In this document: positions 57,460-64,000 of the stretch, one piece after another
How positions within the stretch are numbered: the stretch's first letter is position 1
Layout of the letters: the number at the start of each line of letters is the position of its first letter
From: Synanceia verrucosa
Taxonomy: Eukaryota > Chordata > Actinopteri > Perciformes > Synanceiidae
Direction of reading: 5' to 3'
Assembly (NCBI GenBank): GCA_029721515.1
Contig: CM056558.1
Location: forward strand, 16,957,240-17,021,239
DNA length: 64,000 bases
Made by a program: the position numbers and the translations under genes
Notes under the pieces: model-generated
Seen by the model: only the letters and a program-made list of their open reading frames with translations
Databases searched by the model: none
Told to the model about the DNA's origin: nothing

Positions 57460-58980
57460 ATGAGTTACGGAGGCTTTTCTTTGCTCTTATTGAACCATGT
57501 CAGAGGAGAAATCCCTCTCTTCCCCAAAAGGATACAGAGACAAACTCAATTTAGAAGCAGTTGGTGAATCGACAAATCACTTCCGCTTTCATTTTCAGGA
57601 CCCTGCTGTATAAAAGCTGAAGCAGCTAATGGCCCTCATTGGTTAGAGAAATTACAGCTTTCATTCACTCCGAATAGGTTTCATTTGGTGATGAACACCT
57701 CAAATGAAAGTGACCACTGATTATGTCAAAAAGAGATTCATTTTATTGTGCTTCTCTTTATAATGGGGGCACAGCAGGCTAAGAGTAATTCAATTTGTTC
57801 AGTAGGAAGTTATTTATGGACAGAATGTAACTAGAATCACGGTCAATTGAAGTCCTGACCCCGTTTGCTTATTGTTGCCTTTAAAACAATAGATCTTTGA
57901 TTTCAGATAATTTCGTGAACATCCGAGTAAGTTGAAGGCTGCTTCTCTGAATGACCCCCATTTAAAGCATGATCTTGGTAAAAGGGTGTTAAATATAAAG
58001 TGGATGGCAAATCATATCACAATAAAAGCCTGATGTTAGCCCATGTCCTGTGCAAGAAGTCACCAGTTTATGACCCACAAGAAGATGAGGAAATAAGGAG
58101 CAGCGTATGCAGCCAGTATTACAGTACAAACAAAGTGCAGGACAGAGCAGTGAGGGTACCACTCCTGAACTAGAGAGAGCATGCAGTAAATAAGAGGTAC
58201 TTTGTTTTGAAGCTGATGTCAGTCTTACTTGAGCCCACTGCTTATCTAAAGTGCCTACTTATAGTTGTTAAGCTGATTTAGTGATCATAGTTTAGGGGAA
58301 AGGTGAAGGAAAAGTTGTATTGCAACAAAACAAAGGATTTTTTTTGTTTGTGCCAAACATAATTTTTGCATCAATACCAAAGAGATTCCAATAGGGTGAT
58401 GCTGTGACACTTGAGTATGCAGATCAGAATCAATGCAACCTGTTGAGTGAGCGCAGCAGGATAAAACGCCTCAAGTAGGTTACTAAAACTCTTTTCTCCT
58501 TTCCTGCACTTGTTTGACTCAACACAGTGGGATACCAAGAGGGATAGAATACAGAATGCATTTAATTTATTATCTGTGCTATTTCTGTCTGTAAATATGT
58601 CAAATCTGAAATCAACAGTGTCTCTTTGTACATTTCCAAAAGGACTACTTGCAACACAAACAAGGCTTTGACAGCAAATGTTTTGGACCAGAGACACTGA
58701 ATTCCAAAAACAACTTCAAGATGGGATCGGCTCATTCGTTTTATTGCTGCTGAAGAGGCATTTTAGCAATCTATGCAACCCAGAATACACTGAGCTGAGT
58801 GTGAGCTGCAATCAGGTCTGATGGTGGTGGTTTAAACTGTCTGTTAATCTAAACTAACCTTTTGTGTAAAGCCTCCCTGTCAGTGAACGATTGGTCTGAT
58901 GTCAGAAAAGCTCATTTCCATGCCAGAGCCTGCCAATCACTCTGAATTCCCATGTGACACATGCTATGTGACACTCGGAG

Positions 58981-58983
58981 TGT

Positions 58984-59018
<35 letters not shown>
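58981..59018. repeat. (TG)n microsatellite
   Basis: About 36 bp of TG units with one ATG interruption near the start. Confidence 0.92.
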
Positions 59019-59019
<1 letters not shown>

Positions 59020-59097
59020 GTGTGTGTCCAAACACTACATTAGCGGTAGTCTTTGACTATGGGGTGGTTGTTGTTCTTTGTAGACTATCACTAATAC

Positions 59098-59795
59098 TGC
59101 TTTCACACCAAAAATAGCGGGTCAGTGTGGTATTTTCTAACCCGGGTCGACCCGCCTTGGTTCGGCATTCACGCTGCCAGCAGGAGCAGGTCTGACCTCC
59201 CTCTGTGAGAGCGGCTGCCTGTTTTTTTTCCTCCCTCATCTTCTCCCCAGATGCTGAGCAGCTTGTGGACCTTGTGATCTTGCCCGTGCACTGCCAATAT
59301 TGATAAAAAAAAAAAACAAAAAAAAAAACCTGTGCCAGATCGCTATAAAAGCTGTATAGAAACATGGTCATGCATGCACAGGATCGGGATTCCCTGATCG
59401 GTGGGATTTCCCAACAAGCCGACAGGGTGAATTCGTGTATGGGCTTCCATTAAAGATTGAGTCACCACACATTCGATTTGTTTGATTGGGAAAAAAATGT
59501 CCAGCCTTCAGAGATTGGTCTCTGGGAGATCAACAGGAAGACCGAGCTTATGGGAGTGGACCAAAACTTTGCTGTGTTTGGAGATCTGAGTGAGCAGCTC
59601 TGCAGATCTGGAGCTTCACAATGACAACCTAACAGGCTGCTCAGTGACTGAAGCAGAACAGGGTAATTTAGCGGGACGATGCAGGACATCTTTCACAGCC
59701 AAGCCAATAAACTCCCGGGTCGATTGAAGGGCCATTTGACCCGGGTCAAAATGCCACAACAACCAATTCACACTGCACAAAAATGTGAAAGGGGC
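59098..59795. mobile_element. Miniature element with CTTTCACA ends and CCCGGGTC subterminal motifs
   Basis: The left part holds TGCTTTCACACC, then GGGTCAGTGTGG and AACCCGGGTCGACCCG. The right part holds CTCCCGGGTCGATTG, TTGACCCGGGTCAAAATG, CACACTGCAC and ATGTGAAAGGGGC, the inverted counterparts. I recognise it as a fish miniature DNA transposon. About 700 bp; an A-rich run lies near 59305-59330. Exact borders and target duplication are not fixed. Confidence 0.65.
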
Positions 59796-62099
59796 TTATT
59801 TCTGCACTAGCGATGCAGCTAATAAAGGCCTTTATACTAGTTATTATTTGAACTGAGAGCAACAGGAGATGGAAACATCAAGGACGGAGAAGGATCCTGA
59901 GACAGGTCTCGGAAATATTTTATTTTCATTTGTAGTATTGAGACAAAATATTTTTACCTTTAAGTACACTTTGAAGTTTGCATAAGTAATCCTTTAGTAA
60001 TTAAAGGGGACAGGCTGTACTTCCGTGCTTTTTTTCTTTTATCTTTAATGTGTTTACTAGTTTTGTGCAAAGTTACAAAGCTCAAAGTCCATGCCAAAAG
60101 GAGTTATCTAGCTACTAATTATTCCACCGTCACCATGGTTACGAGAAACAAGGATGTGACCTGCAGCTGTGGTACCAAATAACAATAACATCTAAAGGAA
60201 ATGTAACCAATGTTATTACTACACAGTTCAAAATAAAATACATTAGGCACAATCTGTCATGTTTTTTTTAATGCAGTAAGAAGGAACAAGAGCATCATGA
60301 TGTCAACTGAAACTGGTAATGTGTTTTTTTTAAAATGGTGTCAGGCAGGGTCGAGTGTGAGATAAAACAAAGACAACCCAGTGCACATGTCTGAGCGTAT
60401 GAGGAGCACGAAGGAGAAGCCATACCTGCAGGCTTATTTTGGGGTATATAAGAAAGTGATAAACAAGTGAAACTTTTGTAACTCTCTATGCTTTTGTGTG
60501 AATATTTCCAGAGAAATTTGCTGAATCTCTCGGTGCCTTTTGGTGAATCATGATTTTTACAATTTTTTTTACACTTTGTCCACAACAAGAATTCACAATT
60601 TCAACAATTTGAAAAGATCAGAGCAAACCAGGAACAAAGTCAGCCCAGTGACTGTCCTGAAAACACACGCCTCTGGCCACCAGATGTCGCTTGTCACGAA
60701 AACACAAACAGTGGGTCAAGTTTAGAAAAATGGCTAATGCTGGTGTGGCCAGTCTCCAGGAAAACATATATTTTCGAGTTGGACTGTGGTTCAGAAAGTC
60801 ATGGCACCCTGTATACACACTGTTGCAAAGCCAGGTTGTCAGGCTCCACATCCCCCACCATTGCTAACATTCCTCCATATCATGGCACTGCACCACACAC
60901 TGGAAACCTCAGTAAGGAAGCCAGCCAAGAGCTGGATGGATTTCACATCTCCAGAACACCAGAGAACAATGCCTGAAGCAAACACAAAGTAAAAACTGGC
61001 CAACCTCTTTGTGTCACCAAGGTTTCCCTCAGCAGCTTTAATCTGCTCACCTCACTATGAAACACACATGTAGAGACTCACAATCACAAACATGAGGCAA
61101 AGAGACCAACACTACCAGACACCCAATTACAGGGAGGATCCTCAAGCTGCTGACAAGGTGGTCTTGGCTGGAATTAAATTACAGCGTGGGCCGAGCACCA
61201 GTTACTGGCTGTCACGATAAAGCCCTTTAGAAGACACAGGAAAGGATTATCAGCTCTTACAGCTTTAATTGGCAGTTTAATGAAGTCGTCCACAACGTAT
61301 CTGACAGGCACTAAATGCGGACATGCTGTTTGTACACATCAAATACACCTCAGGGTGAGATATTAGTTCCAGAGGGGACTGCAAAGCCTTTCATTAGCAG
61401 AGATTACATTTAATAAATCAGTCAAAGTGGATCACATGAAATGTGTCATGTACTTTCTCTACAATGTTATTAATAATGCTAAGATGTATTACACAAGGGC
61501 AATTGTCTTTGGATTAAGGGAATGCTGTTGATTTTGAGGGAGAGTCTGCTTCCACTTTTGCTGATGAACGCTTACGACAATATCAAATATTACAAGGAAA
61601 GTATGAGTTGGGGATTATAAACAGTGGTACCTGCCAACAAAGGAGGTCTGAAGAGTACAGAGAGGCAGATTCATTGCGGGTTAATGAGCAAATCATACAC
61701 TGTAATAGTCCACCAGGCCTTGGGTAAATAAAGCTTTCAAACCTATTACAGGGATTTCAACATGACTATATAATCAAAGTTCTCTTTTTAATGGTTAGGT
61801 GCCTTAAGGTAGTGGATCAACTTCACTGCATTTTGTGAAGCTGCTGGCTGAATGCTCTTCTCTAAGTGAGGATGAAGTATTTGTTGTAATAAGTACTCAA
61901 TCTCCTGAGTCAATATTTCCAGGTGGGGCTTGTTTACACCTTCCAGCTCCATTGTGGATGTGTCTGGATCAACGTGGATTTAGGGGTTTGAACACAATCC
62001 CACTTGCAGGATTTCTCAAGCTGTGAGTGTCTGTGAGCTGATATCTTCTAGACATTACACACATTTCCAGAGGGACCAAAGTAATGATGTATGGTTACA

Positions 62100-62275
62100 G
62101 GGTCACCATTATCCTGTTGGGACAGACTGTAGCACTGAACACGGTTTTAGTTATTTGTTTGAACGTGATATACTGTAAATTTGAAAGATATGTAGCTCTT
62201 GCTCCTGCGATGTTCCAATGTATTTATTGTGAGCTGTTTTGGACAACAGCATCTGCCAAATAGATGTAACGTAAA
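62100..62275 (+). mobile_element. tRNA-SINE remnant (tail clear)
   Basis: The tail TTGTGAGCTGTTTTGGACAA, CAGCATCTGCCAAATAGATG and TAACGTAA matches the 3' domain of a widespread fish SINE (consensus of the TTGTAAGTCGCTTTGGATAA then AAGCGTCTGC type). The tRNA-like head is too worn to call, so the left border is approximate. Confidence 0.6.
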
Positions 62276-62739
62276 AGTTCATTTGCATTACGAATTCCAC
62301 AGGATTCTGCCAGCTGCTCCTGGCTTCATCCATTATTGCTGCTGTATGTTCACCAATCACTGCTCCTGAAATGAATCCACAGAGAACGCTGCTTCCACCA
62401 GGCTGGTCAGTCTGTAGACATTGACTCCCATTTGCAAAACACACTTGATCTGTAGCTTTGCCATGTTAAGCTGGGACACTTTTACTTGAATTGCTGCTTG
62501 CACAAACATTGGGCGATACATTCAGGCCTGTTGGTTTTTAAAATGCTACTGTGGGGGAAAATTTTTTTTTTTTGCTTGGAGGACAAAAACACAATGCAAC
62601 TTTCTGTTTTGAAGGTCCTCCGTTCACATGTCAAAGTATCCTTGGGTGAGGCTATTAACTGCAAATTACTCATTTAATGTGCCATCGGTGTGTGAATGAG
62701 TATTTAGATTAGATCCTGATGGGTAGGTGGCAAGTGTCG

Positions 62740-62895
62740 CACAAAGAGCGTTTTGTGAGGTGATGGTGTCCTTTGAAAAGATTCGATTTTTGATACCAAG
62801 TGGACGTTTGTATCTAATTTGAAAAAAAATCAAGTGTGGATGAAATGAGACAGATGTGAGGTTCCAGTGGCCTTTGAGTTCACCAGAATGGGAAG
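62740..62895 (+). repeat. Degraded relative of the repeat at 6640-6905
   Basis: TTTTGTGAGGTGATGGTGTC, CCTTTGAAAAGATTCG, CCAAGTGGACGTTTGT and ATCTAATTTGAAAAAA follow the same consensus, more worn than the first copy. Confidence 0.5.
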
Positions 62896-63424
62896 GAGAG
62901 TAAGTATGGTCAAATAGAAGTCAGCGCCAAAAAAACATAACCAGGAGCAGCTAATCAGTAGTGTATTAGTTTTTGTTTTTGCTAATAAGTATAACCACAG
63001 GTGTGCAAGATTAAAAACCAGAATACAGTTGTAACCAGTGGTTATGGATGACAACATGCTTTTCAGCTGTAAGATTACAATCACATGGTACAGCAGGCAA
63101 CTAATGTTGTTAACAACAATGTATCAGTAACAGTTCTACAGTGTAAAACTGGTTTACAAAAATCAACATCTTACAGTCACTCCAGCCTTGCTGCACCAAA
63201 CTTGCTGAGGAGACAAGACAGAAAAGAAAAAAATTGAAGCATATTGTTTGTTCTTGCCAAGACCAGTTGCTCATTACTGGCCATTAGGGTTGTTTGTGGA
63301 AGTGACACGGGTTATTTCCCTCCAGACCCTCAAGTCTGAAAATGTGAAAATGGCTGTTATGTAACTGGCTATCAGCTCCTCACCAATAACGTGTCTTACA
63401 GCTTTGCAGTATCATCCACTATGA

Positions 63425-63595
63425 ATCACCAGCAGTGCTGTAGAGCGCACTGGGTAGAGCCAGGAACCCATGCTTTTAGGGTTCAGAGATTTACTCCCAC
63501 TAGGGCCATTTTTACTAGAAATGTTATTCAATCACGCTAATGTAAGGCACTTTAGATGAGAGCCTTCACCAAGTGGTTGCACATCCAAAATTACA
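63425..63595 (+). mobile_element. tRNA-SINE remnant, head and tail
   Basis: A possible tRNA-derived head (TAGAGCGCACTGGGTAGAGC, then GGGTTCAGAGATTTACTCCC, resembling A and B boxes) precedes a tail ATGTAAGGCACTTTAGATGA then GAGCCTTCACCAAG, related to the tail at 62225. It is diverged, and the box assignments are weak. Confidence 0.5.
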
Positions 63596-63757
63596 GACCA
63601 AAGCATGAACACCCCTTCATTTCCACACTCACTCAAAAATGTCTCTCTGCACTTTTTTCTTGCATGACAAGATCTCTTTCTTTCCTCCTACTGCTAGCAA
63701 AGACAGCAGTAACTGGCCACATTGGTAGGGCTGCATGTGTATACTGTATATGTATAT

Positions 63758-64000
63758 TAGGGGTGTGACGAGGTCTCGTGGCACAAGATCTCATGATATT
63801 AAATCATGACAATATTTTAGTGAAAAGATGCCTCGTGAGCACAGAGCAGAAAGGAACCTATCAGACTTTGAGCGTGGCAGTAACAGAAACTGATGAGAAG
63901 AAGGCGAAGAAATGTGACAACTGCAGCACTTCCGTAAAGTTAAGCTGGTTTCACACCGAACATGCAAGGCACAGTTGTTGAGGCTGAGAGAAACTCATTA
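63758..64000 (+). mobile_element. hAT-like element, left end TAGGGGTGTGACGAGG, cut by window end
   Basis: TAGGGGTGTGACGAGGTCTC, GTGGCACAAGATCTCATGAT and ATTAAATCATGACAATATTT resemble a known fish hAT family with AGATCTCG-type palindromes. A frame continues into the last bases (GTVKCDNCSTSVK-like reading, with CDNCSTSVKLSWFHTEHARH near the end). Its two cysteines and two histidines might be a remnant of a BED-type zinc finger, which is inference. The right end is outside the window. Confidence 0.5.

Larger units (their letters stand above)
43677..64000 (-). other. nos1ap: nos1ap upstream intron (partial, over 20.3 kb)
   Basis: Acceptor TTTGCAG beside 43677. I searched it for the preceding NOS1AP exon (human-like YVGSLDVPRP and VEIVAAMRRIR) and did not find it, so I treat the whole stretch as one intron or as intron plus more distal sequence. 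It carries hAT-like, piggyBac-type and other DNA elements, two SINE tails and a few AT-rich conserved-looking blocks (49715-49800, 52680-52765, 61235-61345). Stretches such as 44600-45850, 46200-47100, 48500-49700, 50750-51700, 57000-58950 and 60000-62000 show nothing else nameable. Confidence 0.8.

Overview
This window is vertebrate nuclear DNA, almost certainly from a ray-finned (teleost) fish. It has short exons separated by introns of 2.8 to 22.6 kb, abundant CA/TG, GA, TA and ATT microsatellites, and many degraded transposon families typical of teleosts: Tc1-like elements, piggyBac and hAT miniature elements, LINE 3' ends and tRNA-SINE tails. There is no bacterial-style gene organisation; nearly every long open frame is a chance frame in intron or repeat DNA.

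The only protein-coding gene I can support is nos1ap (nitric oxide synthase 1 adaptor protein, CAPON), on the minus strand. Five consecutive internal exons are visible, in transcript order 43676-43584, 40795-40737, 18183-18075, 5073-4941 and 1387-1218. They have canonical GT-AG borders, their phases fit across every junction, and together they give 564 nt = 188 codons. They encode most of the phosphotyrosine-binding (PTB) domain and the start of the following linker. The first exon(s) (expected beyond 64000) and the 3' exons (expected before position 1, including the coiled coil and the C-terminal PDZ ligand for nNOS) are outside the window. Everything from 43677 to 64000 is read as one incomplete upstream intron.

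The introns hold a dense layer of mobile elements. They include an internally deleted Tc1-like transposon (13857-15008), a piggyBac-type miniature element with TTAA duplications and perfect 14-bp inverted repeats (20210-20668) with two diverged relatives (23991-24357, 52075-52469), and a mariner-type element with 58-bp inverted repeats (21758-22260). Three copies of one GTGCGATAT-ended family lie at about 8.9, 19.0 and 27.6 kb. Elements with hAT-like 8-bp target duplications lie at 47137-48457 and 49978-50685. One terminal-repeat element (55004-55531) appears to carry a captured RecQ-like helicase exon with a destroyed Walker A motif. LINE and SINE remnants, low-complexity tracts and a few AT-rich, non-repetitive blocks that look like candidate conserved non-coding elements complete the picture.

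I found no evidence for a wholly new biological system. The most interesting items are the helicase-fragment element, the element families shared among the introns, and the candidate regulatory blocks inside a gene whose non-coding variation is known to influence cardiac repolarisation in humans. Family names for repeats are from recognition, not from a database search.
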